Source of the DNA: Cloeon dipterum
Taxonomy: Eukaryota > Arthropoda > Insecta > Ephemeroptera > Baetidae
Assembly (NCBI RefSeq): GCF_949628265.1
Contig: NC_088789.1
Location: 8,052,886 to 8,116,885, forward strand
Reading direction: 5' to 3'
DNA length: 64,000 nt
The notes below the pieces were generated by a model. That model ran no database searches. It was not told the DNA's origin and worked only from the letters and a program-made list of their open reading frames with translations. This document shows positions 49,601 to 62,916 of the stretch, piece after piece; the first letter of the stretch is position 1; each line of letters begins with the position of its first letter. Position numbers and translations under genes: made by a program.

Positions 49601-52600
49601 TATTTACATTCACTAATTTTAAACAGACAAACACCATGTGGTATCTACTGCGCCAAAGCTGCTGGAGAGGTGCCGACTTTGCAGTGCAGCTCGTGCGTGT
49701 GTCTCTACCACCCTATCTGCGTTGGACTCAACCAACTTGACTCCAGCCTTCTTCTTGGTTACATCTGCAATGTGAGTTACTATGAGCCCATTTTCTTCAG
49801 AAACAATGCCTTCTGTTTATATACTTTGCAGAATTGCAGGCAGGAAAAGTCATCTCAAAAGTCTACCAAATTTAATGCCCAGATAAAAAAAGAACCAAAG
49901 CCCGAGGCGCCTCCTCAGTCGTTGGTTGTCCTGGAGGGGCGACAGTTTGTCGTCATTCCAAAGACAGGTGGCAAAGCACCCTTGGCACCACCACCGCCAC
50001 CTCCAGCTCCGACACCCGCCCCTCCTCAACCTAATGAAAACCATGAGGCCAGCAGTGCTATGCCGGAATCAGCCAAAGACACTTCTGCCGTTAACAAGGT
50101 TGCTAACAAGCCTAGGTAAATATGAACTACAGTTGTACTTGTAAAATTGTAAGCAATTAAGTTACATACCGTTCCCCTCTGTACAAAATATATATTGTTA
50201 CTTCACGGCTGTGATTAATATGCCAGAAAGTATTGATTTCCTCTTCAGTTTGAAACGATCAAGTCATCATAAAACTATGCAAAATTTTCCTTTCCAGAGA
50301 GAAGAAAATTCAGCTCTATGGCCCCGATTTTGTCAATAACTTAAACACGGGGACAAAAATGATGCTTCAAGTTTTTAGCTACCTGACAGTAAAAGAACTT
50401 CTCAGGGCCAGCAGGGTTTGCTCTTCTTGGCGACTAATTTCAGAGAATCGATCCCTGGTATGTCATCAAGAAGTAACTCTCGCGACACAACTGAATGTGC
50501 AAAATTTTCTTTCAGTGGCGCATAGTTCGTCTGAAGAATTCAAGTGTAACATCGTGGAACGATTGCACTGAGTGGCTGAATCATCACCGCACCGAACTGG
50601 TTGACTTGCGTAAAATGGTGATGCCGGAGAGAAACCCTGTTGCTGTTTGGTCTGAGGTGGCCGCGGCTCTCAGCCAAGTTCGTTCCCTCAAGGCTGTCGA
50701 GTTGGGCCGCTGTGCTCCAGCCGCAGTTGCCCTAACTGCTGGCAGCTGCTCCAAACTCACTGCACTATCAGCCTCATCCTTGACCTCTTCGTAAGAACGC
50801 ATAAAACATTGAATTTGCAGGAGTTAAACTATGATGCTCTATTCAGGGATGACACGCTGGATATGAACTGTCTTCGTGGTATGACGCAGCTGGAAAAACT
50901 GCGACTCAGAGGAGCATATTCATTGAATGTGCGAAACTTAAGCTCCCTGCAGAAGTTGCCCAATCTCACTTGCCTGGTAAGCATTTTTTATACATGCAAC
51001 GTGGCTATTTTTGAGTTTAAACTGAAAATAATAGTCCTATTTTTCTCAGAAGTTAAAAATCCTTTCACTGCTGTAAATAATTCCTTTGTATTGATAGTAA
51101 GTTTAAAATACACGGATTAATGAGGAATAGGCATTCTAGAACAATATAATCCATGTTTAGAAATTTTCCATGGAATGACCACAAAATTTTAGCATATTTC
51201 CAGCAAGTGCTGAAATGGACTTGAACTATTAAGGATTATTATTTCAATGCCAGCAGCACCCTGACCAGGATTTTTAGTTTGTTTTGAGATTCAAATCCTA
51301 ACCAACTGTGCTTAAGTTCAGACGAATTAACCCCAAGTTATTTTGTTAAACTATCTTTTTCAATCAATTTTTGTTTATGTTATTTTAACGGGTTGTTACG
51401 TCTTAACGCATTAAAGGTTAAATAACGTGGATTACATTGACTGCATAATAGCTTGCGAGTGACTAATACATGGCAAAATAAAAAAAAAAATTAAACGCAG
51501 CAAAAATTAACTGGCTGAATCATTGTTTCAGTCTGTGACCTCTGTGAAAGGTCTGCCTGGCATGGACGTGGCTATGGTACTCAACGACCTGCCAGGTCTG
51601 GAAGTGTTAGAGCTAGGCGAGTGTTTTGAAATGGTGCATCACGCTGAGATATTGACCGAGGTGCTGGCCAAGCTGCAGTTCTTGAGGCGGCTCAGACTTG
51701 AGTACCTCAGCACCCAGAGGCCGCACACTGACGCTGAAACGTTGGTCACCTTCTTTGAAAGCTTGACTGCTCTGCCCCGCCTCGAACACCTGGAACTGGT
51801 GCACATCGAGGCTCCTCCCGGCTGTGATCTCCAAATATCGAAGTTGTCTGCCTTGCGCTCACTTCTACTTGTACCTAGTTTCGTTCATCAGGTAGGAATC
51901 TATTTTCAGTTAATAATTTTCTTGCATGCGTATTGAATGTGAGTTCTAAGACTGGTGGTCTTGCAATGGGCTGACTAATGGAACTCGCTCTTATTTTAGA
52001 ATTATTTGCCCTCTCAACCATCAATATTTATTTGAATTCATTTCCACCAATGTCATATGAAAGTTATTAGTGTATTTAAACAAGTTATTTTATATGAGAT
52101 TCTAGCAGATACTGTTCACTGTCTGTAAGCTCGTTGGAAAAAAATCCAACATCTCTTTTCTAAATTAACATTTAAAAGATGGCGATGTTATTTAGACGTA
52201 TTAATGGATGACTTATGTTCGGTTAACATTAATTTTGTAATTTAGTACATGTCTAGTTTACTACGAAAAAATTAACTCTGTAACTAAATCTTAAAAATAA
52301 AATTTGCTTTGTTTCCAGGCAAATCTTGCCACCTTTGCTTGGTTCTTGAATTTTGGTTGCCAATCTGTTTTTCTCATTTGGAGACATATTCTGGATAAAT
52401 TCAGACCCATTTTTTTAGAATCATGCCACTAAAGATAATTTTTTATTAACCAACAAGCTTACTTTTCTGCTTCAATTTTGTCCATATCAATATATTTCTT
52501 ATTTCTTCATTTTAAATGAATCGTTTGTAGATCATATTTTATTTGAATGCACTAACACATTTTCAGGGCGCTGTCACAAGTCAAGTTCTCCTGCGAGGAG

Positions 52601-52944
52601 TGCTTCAGTTGAAAAATCTCACCAAGCTCACCATCGGGCTGACTACTCCCATCAGCGAGACGGGGCACAAGGCCTTCACGCAGAAGCTGGCACGTTCTTC
52701 CCCTCAAAGCGCGCCAGCACCAAAGCCCCATGAAGATTGTCTGCCGGTAGCAACTCCTCTCCCTACACCAAAATCGGCACTAGACCCTTTCAAACCATTT
52801 TCAAAAAAGCTGGACAGCATTGAAGTGGTGCCTGGTTGGCATTTGCAGAAAGTCCTCAAGGAAAGCCTTCCGAATGCCGTGGTGAATGTTCGGCTACTGT
52901 CCCATCCAAATCGTTACACTCTCGATGAGTGGCTTTTGTTATAA
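46614..52944 (+). CDS. MBD-like, PHD-like, F-box and LRR protein
   Basis: Thirteen exons: 46614-46808, 47440-47560, 47673-47915, 48108-48236, 49194-49300, 49404-49567, 49627-49771, 49832-50115, 50298-50457, 50516-50790, 50847-50976, 51532-51891 and 52567-52944. They total 2691 nt, giving 896 residues with all phases matching. Exon 2 may instead end at 47569 (+3 residues). Domains: acidic N-terminus; methyl-CpG-binding-like fold about 180-255 (FVREVVYRS, ADIYYFLAPNGKKLRSSVDV, SFTFAREPLG); PHD-like finger about 322-370 with Cys pairs CGIYC, CSSC, YHPIC and CNNC; a proline-rich linker; F-box about 478-516 (MLQVFSYLTVKELLRASRVC); then leucine-rich repeats (PGLEVLELGEC, PRLEHLELVHIE). Inference: a chromatin-reading substrate receptor of an SCF ubiquitin ligase. 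No orthologue named. Confidence 0.85.
48486..48760 (-). repeat. Fragment resembling the 3' end of a non-LTR retrotransposon
   Basis: Lies in an intron of the MBD/F-box gene. Read on the minus strand it is GC-richer than its surroundings, has a short open frame (AQRAGRHKSADSLLAGFRTF) and ends in an AATAATAAT tail at about 48507-48488, the form of a 3'-truncated LINE or a SINE derived from one. The family was not identified, and no target duplication was found. Confidence 0.45.
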
Positions 52945-54486
52945 AACCTTTATACCAGCTGTCGTCACATAATCCACGCGATCTGTGTAAGTAATAGTGG
53001 CGCTCTGTCGATTGTTTGGATGTTCCTCAGCGTCTCACAATGTTTTAATTACCGCATACCCCACATCTCAAGCTATTTTTACCTCGAATCCTTAAAATAG
53101 AACTCATTTTGTAAGTTATATTTTTTATCACATATTAATAGTTGTACATCGATAAAAAAGTAATTTTTTATCACAATCATGAAAAAAATGTAAATAAATA
53201 TGTCAAATTAGATACTAATTAAAATTCATATTTCTAACTATATTTTATTTAATCTCACGCCTTGTTGGCCGTGGCTGACTGAGCAACACAGTACTTTTAA
53301 GTATAGCAACTGCTTCATAGGCAGACCCTGCCATTAAAATCCGTTCTCTAATTTTCCAAACTCTCCACTTTAGAGTGGCAGATCCTCATGATGATTTTTA
53401 TAGCGATAAAGGTCTGATTTTCTCTAATAGAGATAAAGATTTTGATTGAAGTTAGTGTCATTGAAACCTCCTGAATGTGGTATTTCAATTTTATTGTTTA
53501 TCCCGTCCATACAATTTTGCCCTGGATATCAGAGAATTTGCTGATATCTAGTTTCATTTTCATATTTACATGATCTTGAATACATTGGAAGGACACTGAT
53601 AATTTCTTAATAGTGTTCAAAGTTTATTTTGATTTGAGAAACAGCGCTGAGCTAATAAATTTGATCAATCACATTCATGATCTAATTAGAAGAAACATCA
53701 AATCACAGAAATTCGTCCAATGAAGAAAAATCAATCACTGCTGACGGAAAATGACTTTGAATATTACATTTAATTCGCAGCAGTCAGCATAAATTTCAAT
53801 TTAAAAATTGAAATCGAACACTTGAGTGAGTAGCAATGCACAGTGGCGCAGTGGTCCATTTTAGATGAACATTTTAAATTCACAGAATCACAATAGGTGC
53901 ATTATAAATTGGACATTTGTTTTGTATGTGTATACCTAAATTTTTAATAACAGACAGCTCTTATCATAAAACTTGACTTTCTGACCTGAGGCCTGCTCGT
54001 TTCAGGTCTTCCTAAACCCTTCACACTGCCAAAGTGCAAAAATGTAGTCAGTTCTAACCAATTTTGTACTTTTATCAGCATCCGACTTGACAGGGCATTA
54101 TTTGAGAACTTAAAAATAACTTGGTCTCCCAAAACTAAAGATAATGGAGAATCGCACTATAATCATGAGTGAAATGTTTCTACATCTCCGATCATAAAAT
54201 TAGAGTATCAACTTGAGAGGTATCTTCTGGTCGAAGCGAGCGCGCGAGCTAATATTTCTAAACGTCTAGCAACCACGTGATGGCTGACGATGCGTCAATC
54301 AACCACCCGTCTAAACATCCTCTTTCTCATCTGACTGAAATAATTCTGCACACTATATATTTTTCAGGAACAATATACTTCACGTGCCGAATATTTTAAC
54401 TTAAGGTGAAACTCGCGGGAGCCTGGCAGGACTAAGGCACAAGGAGGTAGCGACAGCAACTACGACGTTCTTAACTTTAGATAATA
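52945..54486. other. Intergenic region between two convergent genes
   Basis: AT-rich with no supported gene or structured repeat. It holds the 3' UTRs of the MBD/F-box gene and of SERAC1. Confidence 0.5.
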
Positions 54487-57400
54487 TCACAGAACTTGGT
54501 CGATGAGGGCCGTCAGCCGTCTGTAGAGGAAGCAATGCCTGCAAAATTAGCGATTAAACAATATATTTCTAATTAATCGGGTTGTGCGGTCGTACCTGCT
54601 GCGAGGCTTACAAATTTGTCTGTGATCCAAATCGATTCCATAAAGCTCTCCAACATCAGGATCTGAAAATAGACGGAATGATGCTGTCAGCCCAATTGTT
54701 TGAGTCCTTTCTTTGCCTAGCTGTGCAAACACAATTAATATTATGTCCTTGTTTTCTTAGCTTCTAACAGCGGACGAGCTTGTCTTATCTCAATCATCTC
54801 AGCAGCACAAGAGCTTTTGGTGCTGCTGGCAATTTTTGATCTGACCCCTTAACAGGAGTACATCGTTCTCTCGAGCATTTTGTATGTGCATTATTTTTAG
54901 AACGCAACGTGTATTTCTTCAGATTTGATTGAATTTTTATCAAAATAGGGGAAAATATTTGGCTGTGATGATATTTCAGTTTAAATTAGATGCCGCTTCC
55001 TCGGAGTTGTTTATTTTACCATATTTTAACAGAAATGTTCAAAAGTTAAACAGGAAATATTTGTAGAAATACAGTAAAAAAAGCAGCTCGCAATTCAGCA
55101 AAGAAGATATATAGTAAAAAAAACTGGTCGGTTAGCGTTTAAGGTACTGAGATATAATTTCTCATTTTGATCAATTCCAAAAACAAAATACGACAGACCT
55201 GCAGATTCTTGAGCCACAATCCTGAGGAAGACCACAGACATGAACGTCATTTTTGTCTCAAACAAGCTGACCATGGCAGGCTTGAAACGCTCGTTCTGGC
55301 ACAACTTAAGGAATCGCTCGTGTAAATTGAGCACATCTGGACTATCTGCAAAATGAAATACCATCCTTGCTGAGCCTTTTGTATCGACACAAAACTAAGA
55401 GCTTACCTTTGGCGACTTCCATTATTTCCACCGACCTCCGGGTGAGTGGCGTCTTGATAAGGGCCAACGAGGAGCCGCGGTGGGGCACACTGTAGAAATA
55501 GATGCCTTTGGTTTGCAGGCAGAAGGGCGGAAGTTCTGCTGATTTATTATCACTAACGCACGATTCTTGCTCTGTTTCCTGCTGCTCGAATTCTAAACGA
55601 GATGCAAAATTTAAAACAAATGTTAAATTTTGGAGCAAGGGTTCACCTTCGACGAGCATTTGCTTGACGAAAAGTCCACCTTTTGAGTGTGCGACCCACA
55701 CAATTGGCCTAGTTCCCACGTCAATGTTTCTTAGCTGCCTGGCCATCTCTTTGCTCCGATGTTGTAATGTTGGCCTGATTCGGGGATTTTTAAGAAAATC
55801 AAAATTAGTTCAGAATCGAGGGCTATACAAAGATATATTAAATTTTATATTATAATTGGGCTATTTTTTTCTCAGCGAACGTGCAACTTACAAAAATGAA
55901 CATATGTATTTCAAAACCAATATAGCTTGAAATAATAGTTTATTTTTCTGTTCCCAAGTTAAGCTTTTAAATATTCTTCCGCTAAAATTGGTTTTGTCAA
56001 TTTTAATTATTTTTATACTGATGACAATTTGTTTTTACAGGATTTCTTATTGCTAAAAATGTTTGCTCTTAGTAAATTACTTCCTGCAGAGCTGAAAAAA
56101 ATATTTAATAAAATCATGATCGACTGAAATTTCAGAGTCTGATTATGAGAGAGAGTTAAATGTGCGTCATCCGCCAGTATACTAAGATGAATAAATATAG
56201 ATAAAGTTTAGAGCGACGACCTGCTGACTTGCTGCATCCAAAGTGGGCGCCAGAGGAAGGGGTCAGTGGTGTAGTCGAGGGCGATGACCCTGGCGTCAGG
56301 GCAGTCCTGCGGCAGCCACTCTTTAGGCCAGCAGTTCGCGTACGGCTCGTCCACCAACGCAGGGACGGCGCCGCGGCTCGGCGCATCGCCGGCCACCCTG
56401 AGCACCCTGCGGGCAGGCGAGCCCGTCCGCACCCTGTTGCCCCAGTCGCCCTGGCGCCACGTGTTCCTCAGGGAGCCGTGCAGGCCGTGGATGAAGATGA
56501 CGTCCACTCGCGGTTGGTCGGGCTCGACCAGCACCTGGCACTGTACGCACGCGTCCTCGCACGGCGCCAATTCGCGCAGCAGCGGCGCCGCGGTGACTGC
56601 GGGACGCGCCTTCTTCGTTTCGACGGACACGCGAAGAACGCCCAGCACTTTAGACGAGCCATATCTGAGGAAAATTATAGGGGGGAAATAAATAAAACTC
56701 TTTGCCGGCGGTTTAATTGGGATCAAGGCTGAAATATAAATAAATAATCCAAAAGTCGAAAGAGTAGAAGTTGTTTGGAATCAGTGACAGGGTCTACCAA
56801 GTGACAATATGGTGGACAATTCAATTAATTATGCGTCAATATGAAAAATAAATTGACCGAGAGCCCTTTGGAACAGCCGTAATATGTACATACTGTTTGG
56901 CAGGTCAACCGCGATCTTGAATTTTCATTAAACTGAGAATAAATAAACACTGATAAAGAGAACGTGGTCAAAGAGCAGGGTAGTTTAATAGCATTTTGAT
57001 TATCGAAAATTGCATCATAAAATGTTAATTAAAATAAATCCGTATCGATTTTTATTAATCTCAATGCGTCTATTACTGCACCGCCGCCCCATTTAGAAAA
57101 CAATAATAATGCGTGGCTTAGGATTGATTTCGTCAAACACTCGTCATGTAACATTCTCATAATTATATTTGCCGGTGTTGTTTTCTACTTCAGTTAGGCA
57201 ATTAGACTCCCTGCACGCCCGACAAGTTGCATAACATGCAATATCATTAGGCGCTCTCGTGGGACGAGCGAGTGAGTGTGGCTCCCATCCATATTTAGGA
57301 TTTCAGACCGGTTTCCGATGCTCCTAAGAGAGAAAACACTCTGTTTGCCCAGAGTTCATGGTCAAGGAAAAAATAAAATTTATCTTATTTTTTAATGCTA

Positions 57401-60400
57401 AAATACAAAAATATCTTAATACATTAATCACAACATGCTTAGTGATTAAATGTTTCATTATTTGCGCAGTTCAAAAACGATACGAGTTTTTTGTTAGTTT
57501 GATCCATTTAAAATAATTCCTAAAAAAAGGAACTAATCCTATCCACAGAAGAGATGAAATAATGTAAAATAAAAACTATACTGAGATCATACATCCTGTA
57601 TTAATGTTTACCATTTTTACTGAAAAAGTTAATTTAATTTGTGTTATATTTACCTGGAGACTAGGGTGAGGTAGGAGGTGACGAAAGCGAAGAAGCGGAC
57701 AACCTGTCGCCGCCAGATGAGTCCCAAAACAGATTGTAGGGCTGCCAGCAGTTGCACTTTAGCCGCTTTGGCCGCTGTTTGCAGCTCAGCCGTGTTTGGT
57801 CTGCGGACAAATTTCCATGTTTACCTAATGAGATTCCCCACTACATTAGATAGTTCTTTAATCTGAGAGTGCAGTATTTCTGGTGCGTGCTCGTTTTGAG
57901 ATAATTATCTAACGCAACCGGGGAAAGCTCGAGCAGCGCTGGTCCGAAATGTCGCAATGACCCCAAAATATCTCTCTGCTCGTCTGAAGCAGAAAGATTG
58001 AGCACGCTCACTTTTTGTTTGATCCGAATCTAAAATATTTCATTCAAACTAACTTGAAGCCAAAGAGGACTAAAGATAACCTCACACTAAAAGAGGTTAA
58101 CGTCGATATAAAAATTGCTTGCGGTCTCAAGGACAGTCAAAAATTAAAATTTATTTTAAAATTATATATTACATGGGTGGATGCAGATATGAGCAAAACG
58201 CCCCCTTTCTAACAACCGCGCGATAAGAGGACAAAAGCATATTATGTTTCATTATCTTTTGAGTGCGTACAGGTGTTTCGAACTCAATACCGATCCTAAG
58301 GAATCGAGATAAGAAGAGTTCAATTGCAGCTTTGCTTTCGCAGCGCTCGTCCTATTAACGAATTGTCCCAATAAAACGTCAGCCAATTGAACTCTTGACC
58401 GGAGTGCACGTCTCTTTAAAATAAAAAAATGCACTGCATACAAAGCGCCAAGAGAGCAGACACGCAAATTGTCCTCTTCATTGACGGCGTCATTACTGGT
58501 GTCGCTTTGCCCCCTCCGCGCGCGCGAATTAATATTCACATAGTGGCCGCGGCGGCTTGCTGCACGAGGCACATCATGTTTCTTACTCAACCTTTAGGAT
58601 CAGAGTGAGCCAGCATCTGCGTGCACATTTGCCATGAGAATCTCGAGGCGGCCACGTGATTTATACATGAGATTCAGCGGCACAATTGATATGCTTTCAG
58701 TGGTGAGAACGAGTGGAATTCCCTTCGATTGGGGCTATTTTTGGAAAAAAATACTTGAGGGATCAATGACATCTAGAATATATCAAAAATATTTCAGACA
58801 CCAAACTAATTAACCCTTTAATCTGCGAGGCATTATATTAAAAATTGATAATTGATTACAAGCAAAAATCATGAAGAGGTAATTGAGGTATTAATTAGTC
58901 TTCATTTTGCCTGACGATTTTTCCCTGCCAATGTGATGTAGTGATACGAATACGCCCAAGCAAGATGAAAAAATTTCGTAACCCTTGAAGTGATAACGCC
59001 GTCTTTCCTTGCATGGATATCTCTACTTGGACTTTGAAAATAAATAAACAATTAATTTGATGTTTCTCATAACCCTACGAAATAATATGATAATTCACAG
59101 TTTTCGATACAGAAAAGAGGACTCGAATTTTTCACGATTAATTGCTATCTAATCCTTTTCGCCACGTGGTGATGGTGACTGACAACTTGCCTCGTTTAGA
59201 TTTTAAGCCCTGATTCGCTGAAACTGGTTTGGTTTGGGAATGGTCTGGTTTTGAAGCAGTACATTGGAAAAATTATTTTTTTTCTCTAGTGAAATATTAG
59301 TGTCCAAAGCACAAGGTATATTAATATTATTTTTTTCGTTCAGCGCATGAGTTTGTATTGGGAACAAACTAATTTGCTTACATTTAGATAATGAAGGGCA
59401 CACTATATTATGAGTCGAATCCGAAAACAACCAAATTAGCCTAGAGCAATTTTACTTTGCGTGGGAGTAGTGCGTCACAGCTAAACTAATTGTGTCATAA
59501 AGACAAATCAAATTAGCACCTGAAGGAGAGTGTAAAAAGAGCATCTTTTGCGGCTTCTCGCTGTCTCTATTGTGCAAAAGGAAGCCCAGTGCACCTCTCT
59601 GCCCATATGTTCGATTACGTTTTTGCGCTAACACACGTGCACGTAATGTGTCCGCGCTTGCCATATACCCATCTCTCGGCATTGCCAACAATCCCATTTG
59701 AAATATACGCAAACGAGTCAAGGCCACTGGCGGCGAGTGATTAGACTCAGTCCAACTATTTTTTCGACCGCTAGCGCCCATATCGCGGTTGCTAGGTTAC
59801 TCATTTAACTCGTTCTTCTGCAAATATAAGGAAGAGCAAAATTTCTTCTCTCGCGTGAACCCGTTTTCCTCGCCTCGCGCGCGCGTGTTTAACATAAATT
59901 ATCTCTTTTCTTCTCCGCTTCTTGCCGCCAAACAAACGTGTCGCATGTTCAATGAGCGATGCTCGGCCGAGAATAATTTTGGCAATGCTAGCGATTGTTT
60001 GGGTTCTGTGACGAATGTGTATTTTCGGCGCCGGAGGCTTTTGACACCGACGCTACACCCCGCTTCCGCGCATTTCGCAAATGCATGCTTGAACTCGATT
60101 CGCTCATTTTTTTTTCGGCTAGTGTTCTGGCGCGCAAACGTCGAGACGATATTTTATTTCTAGATGCTTTAGCATAGTTGTTGAATAATAAGAGTATGTA
60201 GCACCTTTTTAAGTTCACGGCGAGTAAACAATGGCATTCCACGTATATTTATTATCAGCCGACCTTGCCGAGTTTGTAATTCTCGTAAATCTTTTTATTG
60301 CGAAATAGGGGCATTATAAAGCTTCCGAATTAAATATGGCTTTAGTCGTCGTAAAAAGCAGAATATGGGAAAAATGGGGATTGGATAAAATATTCAGATA

Positions 60401-62283
60401 TAATGGTAGAAATCACTCTCCACTTTTTATACTTCTTTTATTAGTGTCTCTTTCTCTCAAAGATGGTCAAACATTTATTTATTTTTCTGTAAAAACAGTT
60501 TTTGAAAATTTTTGCTGCAATTCTTCTTTTGAATAAATTATTTTTCGTCTTACACAATTAGAATTAGCAGCTTAAAGTTAACAGTTAGCTATCACAGAAT
60601 TTTACGTTGCCAAACACTGCCATCTAATTTTTTGGGATGTTTTGAACCCTATATACCCACAACAGAAATTTCTCGAATAGCTTTATAGCCCATTTGTTTT
60701 TCCAACAGCCTTAAATTGAATGATAACATAAGAAGAGCGGTGTTTTTTTACGCCTCTCCTGTGATTTTTAAGTATTATAACACCCCAGTCAACGCCCAGA
60801 TAGACAGCAACATAACAAATCTCAATGAGTCGTCCCCTTTACTCAAAGCACGTATTTCATCTAGAGCATTAATAGAAAAGTGTTGGAATATTTTTGTTTA
60901 GAATGCAGTCAGGTCCATCGTCCAACCGCTGAACTGTTTATTTAATCATATTTGTTATAGAATATTTGATTTCGTTACTTTTAATATTCAATATGCTGTC
61001 CATTTCAGAGCCTTTAGAAGCACTATTTTTATTACGTCCATCTCCAAAATCTCCAAAATTAATTCTTAAAATTAATGACACAAGGTAAAATGAAAACCAG
61101 AATATCATTTTAAGTTGTCGTCTCATGAAGACGAAAAAGAGTTCCTACAGTCTAAATTGACAAGAGCTCCAAAAGACACTATTTCTCTAAGTTTGAGTTT
61201 AATATTTTTGGTAATCGTCCTCGAAAACACACTCAGAACGGAACAAAATCCGATTGCCTGGAGATCTATTGCCATAAAAGTAAACACTTAAAATAACTGA
61301 TGTCAAATTTCAAACCAATGGCAGTCGCTGATTATAGCAGGCTAAATGGAAAATAAATAAAATTATGTACTTTTATAATGGCTAATAGCTGTTTATGTAC
61401 CGTGTCAAGCTCACATTTTTCTTGTCATTATTTCCAAAATGCGTGTTTAGTAAACATTTGCGTGAGTTGCAGACCCCGAAATTACGGAGTTGTTATTAAG
61501 TTAGCAAGAAGAGACGATGAAAAGTAATTTTGCCACTCAGCGCGCACTGAAAAACTTGCTCAATCGCGGGAATTACTCATACCTCATTCTCGATGAATTA
61601 CTTCTCTCGTCCTGATGTGCGGGCAGAAAGCAAGTAAACAAGGGTATTATTACACCACGCAGCTCGCAAACTTTGTTAACAATCGCATTAACATCAAGTT
61701 TCGCATACATCCTTTAGCGAAAGTGCACTTTTAACATTCAAAACCCGCTGCTTCAGTACTACTTGTTGCGAACGACTTATATATTTGCACTTCTCAGGTT
61801 TCCACTCTTTCCCTTTTTAACAAATCCACAAACTTTCGCAAGTATAGCAGAGAAGTTTTAAAACTTTAATACTGTTCTTTCAACACACACGTTGCGGAGC
61901 GAGGTAAATAAAATTGCAAAATGCGCCTTTCCCAAAAATACACTACACACGTACGCGCGCACTTCTCGGTCGTGGATGCAAATTAAGTGCAGCTATTGTT
62001 CTGTGTGAGCGGAACGCAAATAAAGTGAATTAGTCACAGCAGAGAGGCAGCCCAATTAAATTATTTATTTTCGCTCACCTAATATCGGATTAACAACAAG
62101 CAAACCGCAGCACGTGTGCGGCCTGACCCGCCCGCGCGCTGTCACTTCCCATCGACTAGTATGGCAATCAACCCAGAGGCCTGACAACCCGTCGCCAATT
62201 TGCAAAATAAAAACTCACCCCGTGATTTGTAACGAGCGATCGGCAGACTCAAAGCCGTTCGTTTGGCCCGCGCTCGGCGGCAT
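54487..62283 (-). CDS. SERAC1: SERAC1-like serine hydrolase
   Basis: Eight exons: 62283-62219, 57800-57654, 56664-56221, 55774-55647, 55592-55407, 55345-55199, 54662-54596 and 54538-54487. They total 1236 nt, giving 411 residues in consistent phase. Exon 2 has a hydrophobic segment (VVRFFAFVTSYLTLVS). The alpha/beta hydrolase part reads VDVIFIHGLHGSLRNTWRQ (HG near residue 130), CWPKEWL, then RPIVWVAHSKGGLFVKQML with the serine near residue 249, GIYFYSVPHRGS and ICKPRS...FLYRRL. All of these match human SERAC1 in order (FIHGL, WISHSMGGLLVKKML, IIFYSVPHHGS, ICKPKKK). Known: phosphatidylglycerol remodelling and cholesterol traffic at ER-mitochondria contacts. The protein is about 240 residues shorter than human, lacking most of the N-terminal armadillo-like part. 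Exon 1 lies 4.4 kb upstream; its ATG and donor fit the phase but it has no homology support. Confidence 0.85.
57802..62218 (-). other. First intron of the SERAC1-like gene
   Basis: About 4.4 kb with no supported gene. GC-richer patches at about 58480-58570 and 59570-60080 contain short open frames on both strands without recognisable domains. The assignment as intron depends on exon 1 at 62219-62283 being right. Confidence 0.5.
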
Positions 62284-62916
62284 CTTGCACCCGAAGCTCG
62301 CACAGATGAAAAAAATAATCAGTGCAGTAGCCCCGCACCAGCAGCAAGCGACAGACACAACACGGAGCAGAGCCGAGGCGTGCCAGCGATTCCTGCTTGC
62401 TCCTCAGCCCGTGCCCGCCGTGCGGCTCTTCTTGCTCTCGCGCTGCTCCTCTGTATTATCGATATGATGGAGCAAAAGCGCGAGAGGAGAAAAATTTCGC
62501 GTTCAACACGGGAAGGAGGGCACCACGCGCACAGCAACCAGCGAAACCAAAATCACCCACGACTTCTCGTCTCTCTTGGTCCCCTCCCGCGGCTTTTGCG
62601 CAGTCCATCATCAGTTTGTTGCCGCGGTCGGCAGATGCCACTACTGCTCTGTCCGTTCTATTCGAGTTGCGACCTCGTTTATTCATTAAATTTAAAAGAA
62701 CACTTGATGAAGAGTTGTGTTCAATCCCTTGCAAATTAAAGAAAAGAAAATTATCGCCATGGTTGAAAAGGACAAAAAAAAAGTTTTCCACCATAATTTA
62801 TAATTATATTTTTGGAATTCCAGATAATTTTACACGCTGTTTTGCACTCGCAAAAATTAAGCATCAAATTAAAATCACTGATAGTTTGTCGTCTCACAAT
62901 CAATGAACCCATCTCA

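Noticed and set aside
50791-50820. A 30-base intron between leucine-rich-repeat exons
   Set aside because: Too short and out of phase. Using the acceptor TATTCAG at 50846 gives a 56-base intron in the correct phase.
59780-60240. GC-rich patch with overlapping open frames on both strands
   Set aside because: The frames lack domains and mutually exclude each other; treated as part of the SERAC1 first intron, possibly an unassigned promoter.
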